From contig JAISDP010000078.1 in the NCBI GenBank assembly GCA_031264715.1, forward strand, positions 1 to 8,814: 8,814 nt of DNA, given 5' to 3'. Each line of letters begins with the position of its first letter. The first letter of the stretch is position 1. Source of the stretch: Bacteroidales bacterium (lineage in GTDB: Bacteria > Bacteroidota > Bacteroidia > Bacteroidales > UBA4181). Shown piece after piece: positions 1 to 8,496 of this stretch. A model generated the notes under the pieces. That model was not told the origin of the DNA and ran no database searches. It saw only the letters and a list, made by a program, of their open reading frames with translations. The position numbers and the translations under genes were made by a program.

Positions 1-100
1 CGCCGCCACGGTTGATAATAACGGTATCGGAATCTTCTATCACAGAATCTATGTACCCTTTCAGGTTGTTTCTTAAATCGGTATAATTTGCTGTTCTCAT
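1..100 (-). CDS. Phd/YefM-family antitoxin, N-terminal part (cut by window edge)
   Basis: Reading the minus strand from the ATG at 100-98 gives 33 residues, beginning MRTANYTDLRNNLKGYIDSV and ending VIINRGG, still open at position 1. This matches the N-terminus of Phd/YefM antitoxins: a short start, an x-Y-(S/T)-(D/E)-x-R-x-N-L motif, an acidic stretch (here EDSDT), then a V-I-I-N-R-x-G strand. In this family the N-terminal half binds operator DNA and represses the toxin-antitoxin operon, and the C-terminal half, outside the window, neutralises a RelE/YoeB-type toxin. A toxin gene would be expected beyond position 1 on the same strand but cannot be seen. There is no Shine-Dalgarno sequence before the start, which is usual in Bacteroidota. 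The gene is divergent from the susC operon and appears unrelated to it. The family call rests on the N-terminus only. Confidence 0.72.
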   Translation of the reverse strand, partial: MRTANYTDLRNNLKGYIDSVIEDSDTVIINRGG

Positions 101-132
101 ATTTCTATCAGATTTGTTGGATGCAAAGATCT

Positions 133-148
133 GTACTGATTTCAGTAC
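133..148. promoter_or_regulatory. Palindrome upstream of the antitoxin gene, candidate autoregulatory operator
   Basis: GTACTGA-TT-TCAGTAC is a perfect inverted repeat with 7-bp arms and a 2-bp centre, 33 bp upstream of the antitoxin start. The left arm lies in the context CTGTACTG. Characterised YefM operators in enterobacteria are palindromes with a TGTACA core, so position and general form fit an autorepressor site. Binding is inferred, not shown. I could not find a convincing TAnnTTTG promoter on the minus strand here. Confidence 0.4.
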
Positions 149-209
149 TTGAAAAAAATAAGTTCATGGCCTCAAAAAAAACCTCCCAAAACAAATAAAA
201 CAAATATTT

Positions 210-240
210 TTTGTTTTTGTTCAAAAAGGATTTATATTTG
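210..240 (+). promoter_or_regulatory. Bacteroidota-type promoter for the susCD operon
   Basis: TTTG at 210-213 is followed, after 19 bp, by TATATTTG at 233-240. This is an exact match to the Bacteroidota housekeeping consensus (-33 TTTG, -7 TAnnTTTG) with the usual spacing. Transcription would begin at about 246-250, giving a leader of about 450 nt before susC. A second TTTG at 216-219 has poorer spacing. No comparable element was found nearer to susC; CATTTTTG at 473-480 matches the -7 element only weakly and has no -33 partner. Confidence 0.62.
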
Positions 241-310
241 CCCCCGGCTTTTGATTAAAAATCTGAGCTAAAAATATCTTTTATCATGTCTAAATCTTGC
301 GAAAATTTGT

Positions 311-337
311 TGCCAATAATGTTCGGTGAATCACCGA

Positions 338-343
<6 letters not shown>
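311..343 (+). other. Bulged hairpin in the leader with a near-perfect palindromic core
   Basis: The core TTCGGTGA (322-329), one A, TCACCGAA (331-338) is a perfect 8-bp inverted repeat. It is flanked by TGCCA at 311-315 and TGGCA at 339-343, so RNA could form a 13-bp stem with a 6-nt bulge (ATAATG) on the 5' side. With a single central base the RNA would need to open one or two pairs for a real loop, so a dimeric DNA-binding site is equally plausible. CGCCTTTT follows at 344-351, which gives it a faint attenuator look. It lies directly before the GA tract. Confidence 0.4.
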
Positions 344-679
<336 letters not shown>

Positions 680-700
680 GTTCTAATAATTTTAAATCTA

Positions 701-3700
701 ATGCACATGAAGAAAAGGATCATTATCAAAAGAAATCCGGTCTTGCTGAGCTTTTGCTGCTGGGCAATACTGGTTGTAACGAGTGGAAAAGCTTTTGCTG
801 CGCCGCCTGTTTCCGAGACCGGAGCGGGTTACCAGGGGATACGAATAATCGGCGCCGTTTCCGATGCTTCCGGCGAGCTGATGCCGGGCGTGAACGTCGT
901 CATCAGGGGGACGCTACAGGGTACCACGACCAATATCAATGGCGAATTTACGATTACGGTTCCCAGTGATACGTCTGTTCTGCAGTTCCGGTTTGTGGGA
1001 TACAGGCAGCAGGAAGTCGTAGTCGGTAGCCGGCGTATGATTGCGGTGACGATGCAGGAAGCGGCCACCGATATCGGCGAGGTTACCATTGTGGCTTTCG
1101 GCACGCAAAAGAAGGAAAGCGTGATTGGCGCCATCACTACCGTGAATGCCAAAGACCTGAAGATTCCCAGCAGCAATCTGACCACGGCTTTGGCAGGCAA
1201 CATGGCAGGCGTGATTGCCTATCAGCGAAGCGGCGAACCCGGACAGGACAACGCCGACTTCTTTGTGCGCGGCATCACAACCTTTGGCACCAACACGAAT
1301 CCGTTAATATTGATCGACGGTATCGAACTCACCACCACCGATCTTGCCAAACTGCGCACCGACGACATTGCCAGCTTCTCCATCCTGAAGGATGCTACGG
1401 CAACGGCCCTGTACGGCGCGCGCGGCGCTAACGGCGTTGTCCTGGTAACCACCAAGCAGGGAAACGTGGGGGCGGCAAAAATTGCGTTCCGCTTCGAAAA
1501 TTCGCTTTCCATGCCCACGCGGAATATTGAAATGGCTGATCCGGTGACCTATATGAAACTGCATAACGAAGCGATCATTACCCGCGACCGGAAAGCGCCT
1601 ACCGAGTATACGCAGGAAAAGATAGAAATGACCGAAGCGGGAATGTATCCGCTTTTTTATCCTGCCAACGACTGGAAAAAATTGCTGTTTAAAGACTACA
1701 CCATGAACCAGCGCGCGAACATGAGCGTCAGCGGCGGGGGCGGCGTGGCGCGTTATTATGTCTCGGGTTCGTATAACCGGGACAACGGGATCATGAAGGT
1801 CGACAAACGCAATAATTTCAACAACAATATCGCCATCAACAATTACGATCTGCGGGCGAACGTCAATATCGACGTGACCAAAACCACAGAAATGATCGTG
1901 CGGTTAAGCGGTAACTTTGAGGATTACAAAGGCCCGATACCCGGGGGAAGGCAGATGTACAATTATGTCATACATTCCAATCCGGTGCTGTTTCCGGCGT
2001 ATTACCCCATAGATGACGACCATCGGTATGTGGAACACATCATGTTCGGAAATTACAACAATAACTTCATCAATCCTTACGCACTGATGGTGCAGGGATA
2101 TAAGGAAAAATCGCGTTCGCAAATACTGGCGCAGGTGGAGTTAAAACAGGATTTAAAATTCATCACCGAAGGGCTGTCTGTCAGAGGCATGCTGAATATC
2201 AGCCGGCTGGCGCAATTTGGCGTTGACCGGTATTACAATCCGTTTTATTATCAGGTTGGTTTCTACGACCGGCAGACCGGCGATTACAGTGTAGTAGAAA
2301 CGCAAACCGGGACAGAATATTTGGATTACAGGGAATTATCCGGCGACCGCGTGATGAACTCTACCTTTTATTTTGAAGGAATGTCCAACTATGCCCGCGA
2401 TTTTGGGAAAAACAGTGTCAGCGGCTTGCTGGTATTCATGGCGCGGCAGAGCCTGAACGCGAATACCGGCGAGCTGCAACTGTCGCTGCCCTCCCGGAGT
2501 ATGGGATTGTCGGGCCGCGCAACCTATTCGTACGACCGGCGTTATTATGCGGAATTTAATTTCGGGTACAACGGCACCGAGCGTTTCGACAAGACGCACC
2601 GTTTTGGCTTTTTCCCCTCGGCAGGCGTTGCATGGAATATTTCTAACGAACTGTTCTGGGAAAACCTCAAACCCGTCGTATCCAACCTGAAACTGCGCTA
2701 TTCCTACGGTTTGATAGGCAACGACCAGATAGGCGACCGCAACGACAGGTTTTTCTATCTTTCGAGGGTGAACATGAACGCGACGAACCGGAGCGCAACC
2801 TTTGGGCAGAATTTGAATCAAACCTCCAACGGAGTGTACACGAACCGGTATGCCAACCCGTTAATATCCTGGGAAATATCCGCCAAGCAAAATTTCGCTG
2901 TGGAATTGGGCCTGTGGGACAAACTAAGCCTGATTACCGAATATTTCACCGAGTACCGCAGCAATATCCTGATGGACAGGGCGTACATACCCAGCACCAT
3001 GGGCCTGACCGCCGCCGTGAAGGCCAATGTGGGCGAAGCCTCGGGCAGGGGCGTGGATATGACTTTGGAATACCAGCAAAACTGGACAACGGATTTCTGG
3101 ACGTCGGTACGCGCCAATTTCACGTATGCCACCAGCAAGTACGAGGTGTATGAAGAGCCTGTGTATGAAGAGCCATGGCGCTCGCGGGTAGGGCGCTCGC
3201 TCAGGCAGGAATCCGGTTATATTGCCGAACGCCTGTTTGTGGACGACGCCGAAGCAAGCAATGCTCCGTGGCAGTCCGTAGGACAGACCGGGTACGGCGG
3301 AGGCGACATCAAATATACGGATGTGAACCTGGACGGTAGAGTAGATGGCGCCGACTGCGTACCCATCGGTAATCCGACCGTGCCGGAAATCGTGTATGGA
3401 TTCGGCTTCTCCATGGGATACAAAGGCTTCGACTTTTCCGCATTTTTCCAGGGCGCCGCCACCGAATCATTCTGGATCAATGCCGCCAGCACTTCCCCTT
3501 TTGTGGACGAAGCACAGATGCTCAAGGTATATGCCGACAGCCACTGGTCGGAAGAAAATCAAAACCTGTATGCTGTCTGGCCCAGGCTCAGTCCGACGAT
3601 AAACAGCAATAATGTGCCGGAGCCTTACCGCGATGGAAACGGAAACCTGCAATGGCGAACAAAAAACACATGGTTCATGCGCAACGGCGCTTTCCTGCGC

Positions 3701-3904
3701 CTGAAACAGGCGGAAATAGGTTATACGCTGCCCAAAAGGTGGACGGAAAAAATGCGCATGTCAAGCCTCCGGGTGTATGCGAGCGGAACCAACCTTCTTC
3801 TTTTCAGTAAATTCAAACTCTGGGATGTGGAGATGGCCGGCGAAGGCTTGGGCTATCCCATCCAAAGAGTGTTGAACATTGGGATCAATTTAAGTTTTAA
3901 TTAA
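701..3904 (+). CDS. SusC/RagA-family TonB-linked outer-membrane receptor
   Basis: This 1067-residue protein is a SusC-type channel that imports oligomeric nutrients across the outer membrane using TonB energy, in complex with a SusD-like lipoprotein. A signal peptide covers residues 1-33 (positive MKKR start, hydrophobic core, cleavage after AFA). A carboxypeptidase-regulatory-like domain spans about 48-118, and a TonB-box-like VTIVAFGTQKKESV lies at 128-141. The plug, to about 255, carries ILIDGIEL (203-210) and the SusC signature GARGANGVVLVTTKQG (239-254). The rest is barrel, with a calcium-loop-like DVNLDGRVDGAD at 874-885 and a terminal strand ending LNIGINLSFN. Length is normal. ATG 701 is taken as start; ATG 707 (MKKR) is equally good. 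It is first in the operon, 7 nt before the susD-like gene. Substrate cannot be told from sequence. Confidence 0.97.
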   Translation: MHMKKRIIIKRNPVLLSFCCWAILVVTSGKAFAAPPVSETGAGYQGIRIIGAVSDASGELMPGVNVVIRGTLQGTTTNINGEFTITVPSDTSVLQFRFVGYRQQEVVVGSRRMIAVTMQEAATDIGEVTIVAFGTQKKESVIGAITTVNAKDLKIPSSNLTTALAGNMAGVIAYQRSGEPGQDNADFFVRGITTFGTNTNPLILIDGIELTTTDLAKLRTDDIASFSILKDATATALYGARGANGVVLVTTKQGNVGAAKIAFRFENSLSMPTRNIEMADPVTYMKLHNEAIITRDRKAPTEYTQEKIEMTEAGMYPLFYPANDWKKLLFKDYTMNQRANMSVSGGGGVARYYVSGSYNRDNGIMKVDKRNNFNNNIAINNYDLRANVNIDVTKTTEMIVRLSGNFEDYKGPIPGGRQMYNYVIHSNPVLFPAYYPIDDDHRYVEHIMFGNYNNNFINPYALMVQGYKEKSRSQILAQVELKQDLKFITEGLSVRGMLNISRLAQFGVDRYYNPFYYQVGFYDRQTGDYSVVETQTGTEYLDYRELSGDRVMNSTFYFEGMSNYARDFGKNSVSGLLVFMARQSLNANTGELQLSLPSRSMGLSGRATYSYDRRYYAEFNFGYNGTERFDKTHRFGFFPSAGVAWNISNELFWENLKPVVSNLKLRYSYGLIGNDQIGDRNDRFFYLSRVNMNATNRSATFGQNLNQTSNGVYTNRYANPLISWEISAKQNFAVELGLWDKLSLITEYFTEYRSNILMDRAYIPSTMGLTAAVKANVGEASGRGVDMTLEYQQNWTTDFWTSVRANFTYATSKYEVYEEPVYEEPWRSRVGRSLRQESGYIAERLFVDDAEASNAPWQSVGQTGYGGGDIKYTDVNLDGRVDGADCVPIGNPTVPEIVYGFGFSMGYKGFDFSAFFQGAATESFWINAASTSPFVDEAQMLKVYADSHWSEENQNLYAVWPRLSPTINSNNVPEPYRDGNGNLQWRTKNTWFMRNGAFLRLKQAEIGYTLPKRWTEKMRMSSLRVYASGTNLLLFSKFKLWDVEMAGEGLGYPIQRVLNIGINLSFN
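3146..3175 (+). repeat. In-frame 15-bp tandem duplication in the susC-like gene
   Basis: Two adjacent 15-bp copies, GTGTATGAAGAGCCT (3146-3160) and GTGTATGAAGAGCCA (3161-3175), differ only in the last base. They encode VYEEP twice (residues 816-825), just before the conserved PWRSRVG segment of an extracellular barrel loop. The near-identity at synonymous level suggests a recent duplication, and the reading frame is kept. Confidence 0.85.
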
Positions 3905-3911
3905 TAAAAAC

Positions 3912-5912
3912 ATGAAAGAAATGAAAAAATATTCGATGTTTTCAAAAATGATCACCCGAACCTGCAAGCGCAACCGGGTGAATCGTCCGTCAAAAATCCT
4001 GCTCCTCATCGCCCTCGCCGGGTTCAATGCTTGCAGCGGCGACTGGCTGGACGTGGTGCCCGACGGGGTGGCTACCATTGATATGGCATTCAATTCGAGG
4101 GCGCAAACATACAAATATCTGGCGACCTGCTATTCGTACATGCCGTCAACCGGAAATGTGGGCAGTGACCCGACCATTGTGGGCGGTGATGAGATATGGA
4201 CAGCGGTGGGGTATAGCACCAACTACGCTGCTCATAATATTGCCAAGGGATCGCAGAGTCCCGCTTCTCCGATACTCGAAAGCTGGGGCGGCATGTACCA
4301 GGCTTTGCGCGACTGTAACACTTTCCTGGAAAATGTGGGTAAAGTGCCCGATTTGCCGATGTGGGAACGGGATCAATGGATCGCGGAAGTAACGGCTTTG
4401 AAAGCCTTTTATCATTTCTGGCTGGTACGCATGTACGGGCCGGTGCCGCTCGTCCGCGAGAATATTCTGGTGAGTGCGGACGTTTCCACGGTGAAGGTAG
4501 TGCGCGAACCGGTAGACGACTGTTTTCAGTATATCGTGGATTTGCTGGACGAGGCTGCCGAAGGCGATGCGTTGCCGACGGTCGTCATGGATCCGGCAGG
4601 CGAACTGGGACGCATCACCAAGCCCATTGCCATGGCATTGAAGGCAAAAGTCCTGGTTACCGCGGCAAGCCCTTTGTACAACGGCAATAACGATATGGCG
4701 ACCCTGCGCAATCGCGACGGAACGCTACTGTTCAATGCAACGGGCGACCCCGAAAAATGGCAAAAAGCGGTGGTTGCCTGTAAGGAAGCCATTGAAGCCT
4801 GTCATAAAGCCGGAATCGAGCTGTATTATTTCCCAAATACCGGGCTCATCAAGTACTCCGATACCATTGCTACCCAGCTGAGCCTTCGAAATGCTTTCAA
4901 CATGCGGTGGACCTCCGATATCATCTGGGCGAATACACAAAGCATTGCAGATAATATACAGGTTACCTCAGCCCCAAGATTGGATATTCAATGGAAAAAT
5001 AACACCATGATGTTGCGGAATATAGCGCCGCCGTTAAAAATGGCATCCCTGTTCTATACCGGGCATGGCGTGCCTCTTGCGGAGGATAGAACAAGAAATT
5101 TGGGCGCCTTATACAGCCTGAGGACAGCGCAACCCGAAGACAACCTGTATATCAAGGAAGGAAGAACAACCATAGATTTACATTTCGACAGGGAACCCCG
5201 TTTTTATGCGCATCTGGGATTCGATGGAGGCATCTGGTTTGGAGCGGGGCAAACCAACGATAAAAACCCCTCCAGTTTAATGTACCTGGGTTTAAAAATA
5301 GGCGAGGCGGACGAAATAGATATGGGAGTCTGGAAAGGAACAGGTTATCTGCCCAAAAAATACCAGTATTTCGAGAACCGGCTCACGGGAAATACGGCAA
5401 GCTCCCAGTATTCAAGGACAAGCTATCCGTGGCCCCTCATGAGGATAAGCGATTTATACCTGCTGTATGCCGAAGCGATCAACGAAGCCGAAGGTCCCGC
5501 GGGCGACAACAGCAGCGAGATGTTCGAGTACATCAACAGGGTTCGTGCGCGTGCGGGGTTAAACGGCGTCAAAGAATCGTGGGATGCATACGCCGATAAT
5601 ACTAAATACAGCAATCAGGCGGGCATGCGGCAGATCATCCGGCAGGAACGACTGATAGAACTTGTGTTTGAAGGACACCGGTTTTGGGATCTTCGCCGGT
5701 GGAAAACCCTTCCCGAAGAGTACCAGACACCCATCGAAGGCTGGAATTTGACAGTGAGCCTGAATGACGGAACCGAAACCGAGGTCAATCAACTCATGTA
5801 CACGCGCCAGATGATCTTCAAACAGGAATTCAGGCTTCGCGATTATTTCTGGCCGATCAGTAACGCGAATCTGATTAATAACCCGAATCTGGTGCAAAAT
5901 ATCGGATGGTGA
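3912..5912 (+). CDS. SusD/RagB-family surface nutrient-binding lipoprotein
   Basis: This 666-residue protein is the SusD-like lid and ligand-binding partner of the SusC-like channel, anchored to the outer leaflet of the outer membrane. A basic N-terminus and a hydrophobic stretch (ILLLIALAGFNA) lead to Cys41, the likely lipidated residue; the lipobox FNAC is looser than the usual consensus. The mature start CSGDWLDVVPDG is typical. The N-terminal SusD-like domain with its TPR-type helices includes ALRDCNTFLENV and ALKAFYHFWLVRMYGPVPLV. The C-terminal SusD/RagB domain carries RQERLIELVFEGHRFWDLRRW at about 577-597, nearly invariant in the family, and ends FWPISNANLINNPNLVQNIGW. Length is in the upper normal range. 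The cytoplasmic leader before the hydrophobic core is long, and ATG 3921 (MKKYS) is an alternative start. It is 7 nt downstream of susC, so surely cotranscribed. Confidence 0.97.
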   Translation: MKEMKKYSMFSKMITRTCKRNRVNRPSKILLLIALAGFNACSGDWLDVVPDGVATIDMAFNSRAQTYKYLATCYSYMPSTGNVGSDPTIVGGDEIWTAVGYSTNYAAHNIAKGSQSPASPILESWGGMYQALRDCNTFLENVGKVPDLPMWERDQWIAEVTALKAFYHFWLVRMYGPVPLVRENILVSADVSTVKVVREPVDDCFQYIVDLLDEAAEGDALPTVVMDPAGELGRITKPIAMALKAKVLVTAASPLYNGNNDMATLRNRDGTLLFNATGDPEKWQKAVVACKEAIEACHKAGIELYYFPNTGLIKYSDTIATQLSLRNAFNMRWTSDIIWANTQSIADNIQVTSAPRLDIQWKNNTMMLRNIAPPLKMASLFYTGHGVPLAEDRTRNLGALYSLRTAQPEDNLYIKEGRTTIDLHFDREPRFYAHLGFDGGIWFGAGQTNDKNPSSLMYLGLKIGEADEIDMGVWKGTGYLPKKYQYFENRLTGNTASSQYSRTSYPWPLMRISDLYLLYAEAINEAEGPAGDNSSEMFEYINRVRARAGLNGVKESWDAYADNTKYSNQAGMRQIIRQERLIELVFEGHRFWDLRRWKTLPEEYQTPIEGWNLTVSLNDGTETEVNQLMYTRQMIFKQEFRLRDYFWPISNANLINNPNLVQNIGW

Positions 5913-5936
5913 AACCAAAAATAAAATACATAAAAT

Positions 5937-5954
5937 CATAATCATCATAATCAT
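5937..5954 (+). repeat. Tandem 9-bp repeat at the translation start of the third operon gene
   Basis: CATAATCAT occurs twice head to tail (5937-5945 and 5946-5954), and the second copy contributes the A and T of the start codon at 5953-5955. It fills the A/T-rich ribosome-loading region in the 40-nt gap after the susD-like gene. A unit gain or loss would change spacing upstream of the ATG without changing the frame. Confidence 0.85.
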
Positions 5955-7191
5955 GAAAAATAGAATGATCAATTTCATCAAATCCTCCCTGCGGGGATTT
6001 TGGGGGCTGCTGCTTTTGATGCCGGTTATCGGTAGCGGCTGTAAGGAAGAAGGCCGGATCGATTTTATTGACGGCAGCGCTCCGGCGCCTGCGCAGGTCT
6101 CCAATGTAACGGTGCGCAACGCGCCGGGCGAGGCAGTACTGAAATATACCGTGCCGGCGGATGAAAATCTGTTGTACGTATGGGCCGTATACGACATCAG
6201 GCCGGGAGTGACGCACGAAACCAAAGCGTCGTATTATAAGGACTCCTTGGTTTTGGAAGGATTCGGCGATACGCGTATTTATGACGTCAATCTGTACAGT
6301 GTGGGAAAGAACGAAAAAGTATCCGACCCGCTGCATGTACAGGTCGCTCCCTTAACGCCGTCCGTACTGTTAGCCACCCAACAGTTGGCAGAAACATTCG
6401 GGGGGGTATCCGTCAAGGTCGAAAATCCGGGAAAAGCAAACTTAGCCATTGTGCTGATGGGCGATACCGCTCACCTGGGGTATCAGACCTATCTGTATAC
6501 GTTTTATTTGTCGATGGAAAAGGCAAATTTCTCCCTGCGGGGTCTGGATACCATTTCGAGCAACTATTCGGCATATATCCGCGACCGGTGGAACAACATG
6601 TCGGATACCATCGAAGCCACCCTGAAACCCTGGTACGAAGAATTTATCGCCAAGGACAGCTGGCGTGAAGTAAATTTGCCCGACGACGCCCCGGCGCTCA
6701 ATCCGGATAACCAACGATTTGATAATATGTGGGACGAGAACTATACCGACCACAACGGCGGCGCTTATTTCTCCCAGTCATTGCCCCTTCCCCAAACGAT
6801 TACCATTGATTTGGGAAAGACGGTGACGTTGAGCCGTATGAAAATGTGGCCGCGCAACGTCGTTGACGATAGATGGAAAAGGGCGCATGCGAAGAGATTC
6901 GAAGTCTGGGGTTCCATGAGTCCCAATCTCGACGGGAGTTATGACGAAAGCTGGATACCGCTGGGAAAATTCGAATGTTTGAAACCGATGCCCGGAGAAA
7001 CGATTACCGCGGAAGACATCGCTTATGCCCAGGCGGGAATTGAATATGACTTCGAGGTAAGCGATTTCGCTCCCGATCCTTTTGTCCCCGTGAGGTACAT
7101 CCGGGTCAGAACCCTGGAGACTTACGCCGGTACAACCATTTCGAACGTAAGTTATCAGGAGTTCAGCTTTTGGGGCTTGCTCATGAAATAA
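5953..7191 (+). CDS. DUF4959/DUF5126/DUF5000-type surface lipoprotein
   Basis: This 412-residue lipoprotein is an accessory protein of SusCD operons, presumably helping to bind substrate at the cell surface. The signal peptide ends in the lipobox VIGSGC, with Cys30 lipidated, followed by KEEG. Three beta-rich modules follow. About 31-133 fits DUF4959, a fibronectin-III-like fold (APAQVSNVTVRNAPGEAVLKYTVP). About 134-232 fits DUF5126 (TPSVLLATQQLAETFGGVSV). About 250-411 fits DUF5000, related to F5/8C discoidin carbohydrate-binding domains (FDNMWDEN, ITIDLGK, LSRMKMWPR, KRFEVWGS and terminal EFSFWGLLMK). These boundaries come from recall of family patterns, not a search. No catalytic motif is seen. 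It follows the susD-like gene by 40 nt and precedes a protein with a similar C-terminus. Binding specificity is unknown. ATG 5965 is a less likely start. Confidence 0.88.
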   Translation: MKNRMINFIKSSLRGFWGLLLLMPVIGSGCKEEGRIDFIDGSAPAPAQVSNVTVRNAPGEAVLKYTVPADENLLYVWAVYDIRPGVTHETKASYYKDSLVLEGFGDTRIYDVNLYSVGKNEKVSDPLHVQVAPLTPSVLLATQQLAETFGGVSVKVENPGKANLAIVLMGDTAHLGYQTYLYTFYLSMEKANFSLRGLDTISSNYSAYIRDRWNNMSDTIEATLKPWYEEFIAKDSWREVNLPDDAPALNPDNQRFDNMWDENYTDHNGGAYFSQSLPLPQTITIDLGKTVTLSRMKMWPRNVVDDRWKRAHAKRFEVWGSMSPNLDGSYDESWIPLGKFECLKPMPGETITAEDIAYAQAGIEYDFEVSDFAPDPFVPVRYIRVRTLETYAGTTISNVSYQEFSFWGLLMK

Positions 7192-7230
7192 TCCAGGACA
7201 GTAAAATTGCAGTAATTGATAAAAAATGTA

Positions 7231-8472
7231 ATGATGAAAAATACAGTATATCTCATTTTGACGGCGATCATTTTGGTATTCCCGTCATGCAAAAGCCAGG
7301 AAAGTATCTACGAAGAATACGTGGTACCCAACGGACATTCCTATCCCGGCAGGGCGCTGGATGTGGTGACGCACTCCGGTAAGGAACGGATAGAGATAGA
7401 GTGGAAAACCGGTGCGGACCCCAAGCTGGTCAAAGCCCGCATCTCATGGAACAATGATACCGAAGGCGTCGACATAGACCTCCAGCCGGATGAGCCTGTC
7501 GTCAGGAAGATGATCGAGCCGCTGGATGAAAATACCTATACATTCCTGATCCGGACTTACGACGCCCGCGGTAATGTCTCCGTCCCGGTAGAAGCGACCG
7601 GGACGGTGTATGGTGAAATGTTCGAAAGTTCATTGCAAAGCCGCAGGATAAAAAGCAGGCTGTTTGACGGTCAGGACCTCACGCTTGAATGGGATCAGGC
7701 CGACCATACCGATCTTGGCGTCCGCTTGACGTATACGGATATACATGACGAAACCCATACCGTCACCGTAGATAATTCGGCAACGGTCAGTTTCCTCCCC
7801 GATTTTAATGTCGACCAGCCGCTGTTGTATTACAGTTCGTTTAAACCCGACAGCCTGGCCATCGACATATTCCAGGCGCCGCTGATCTCAACAATGATTG
7901 ATCCCAATATATACCTGTCCAAGGATACCTGGGCGGAATATCCCCTGTCCGGCGATGTCGAGTCGGTTAATGGCACTTATACCTTACGGTTAATGTGGGA
8001 TGAGATTGTGAATACCGGCGGGAACTTTTTTCACTCTGTGGATGCTCCAAATACTTTTCCCTGTACATTTACCTGGGATTTAGGGAAAAAAGCGATACTT
8101 TCGCGGATGAAAATGTGGCCCCGCACGGATAATGCCGGCGATCGCTGGAACAGAAGTCAAGTGAAACGGTTTGAAATATACGGCTCATTGGCGCCGAATC
8201 CGGATGGAAGTTTAGACGGGAGCTGGGCGCTGCTGGGCGCATTTGATTATGCAGCCCCGTCGGGAGGCCCCGGAGGAAGCGCTGCTACCGATGCAGACAT
8301 AGCGCTTGCCAGGGCGGGTATTGACTTTGAATTTCCGGCGGGCGCTGTCACCGCCCGGTATATTCGCTTCAAAGCCATCTCAACTTTCATCACGGATGCC
8401 GAAAAAGAGGCGAATAATAATGAGCGCGTACTTATTTCGGAGATCAGCTTTTGGGGTAGACTGATCAGGTAA
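7231..8472 (+). CDS. DUF4998-type surface lipoprotein with a DUF5000-like C-terminal domain
   Basis: This lipoprotein of 413 residues from ATG 7231 is the last gene of the operon. The signal peptide ends LVFPSC, with Cys20 likely lipidated. About 33-225 fits DUF4998: HSYPGRALDVVTHSGKERIE, then DPKLVKARISWNN, and a second sandwich-like half. About 245-413 is a discoidin-like module clearly related to that of the preceding gene: LMWDEI, LSRMKMWPR, VKRFEIYGSLAPNPDGSLD, ARYIRF and terminal EISFWGRLIR. No catalytic residues are evident, so surface glycan binding is inferred. The frame is open back to TTG 7216, but ATG 7231 or 7234 is preferred because both are strong start codons after an A-rich stretch and give a compact signal peptide. 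The gap to the previous gene is 39 nt. Confidence 0.88.
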   Translation: MMKNTVYLILTAIILVFPSCKSQESIYEEYVVPNGHSYPGRALDVVTHSGKERIEIEWKTGADPKLVKARISWNNDTEGVDIDLQPDEPVVRKMIEPLDENTYTFLIRTYDARGNVSVPVEATGTVYGEMFESSLQSRRIKSRLFDGQDLTLEWDQADHTDLGVRLTYTDIHDETHTVTVDNSATVSFLPDFNVDQPLLYYSSFKPDSLAIDIFQAPLISTMIDPNIYLSKDTWAEYPLSGDVESVNGTYTLRLMWDEIVNTGGNFFHSVDAPNTFPCTFTWDLGKKAILSRMKMWPRTDNAGDRWNRSQVKRFEIYGSLAPNPDGSLDGSWALLGAFDYAAPSGGPGGSAATDADIALARAGIDFEFPAGAVTARYIRFKAISTFITDAEKEANNNERVLISEISFWGRLIR

Positions 8473-8496
8473 AAAGTCTGCGATCATGCAGTGTCC

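Noticed and set aside
829..1203. Minus-strand open frame of 124 codons inside the susC-like gene
   Set aside because: It is antisense to the regulatory-like and plug domains of a clear SusC homologue; similar long antisense frames recur across this GC-balanced operon and have no family features.
2336..2821. Minus-strand open frame of 161 codons inside the susC-like gene
   Set aside because: It lies entirely within the beta-barrel coding region and its product has no recognisable motif or signal peptide; treated as a shadow.
5559..6336. Two long overlapping minus-strand frames across the susD-like 3' end and the next gene
   Set aside because: Both are antisense to well-supported coding sequence and to the tandem-repeat start region; a hydrophobic stretch in one comes from the complement of the AT-rich gap.
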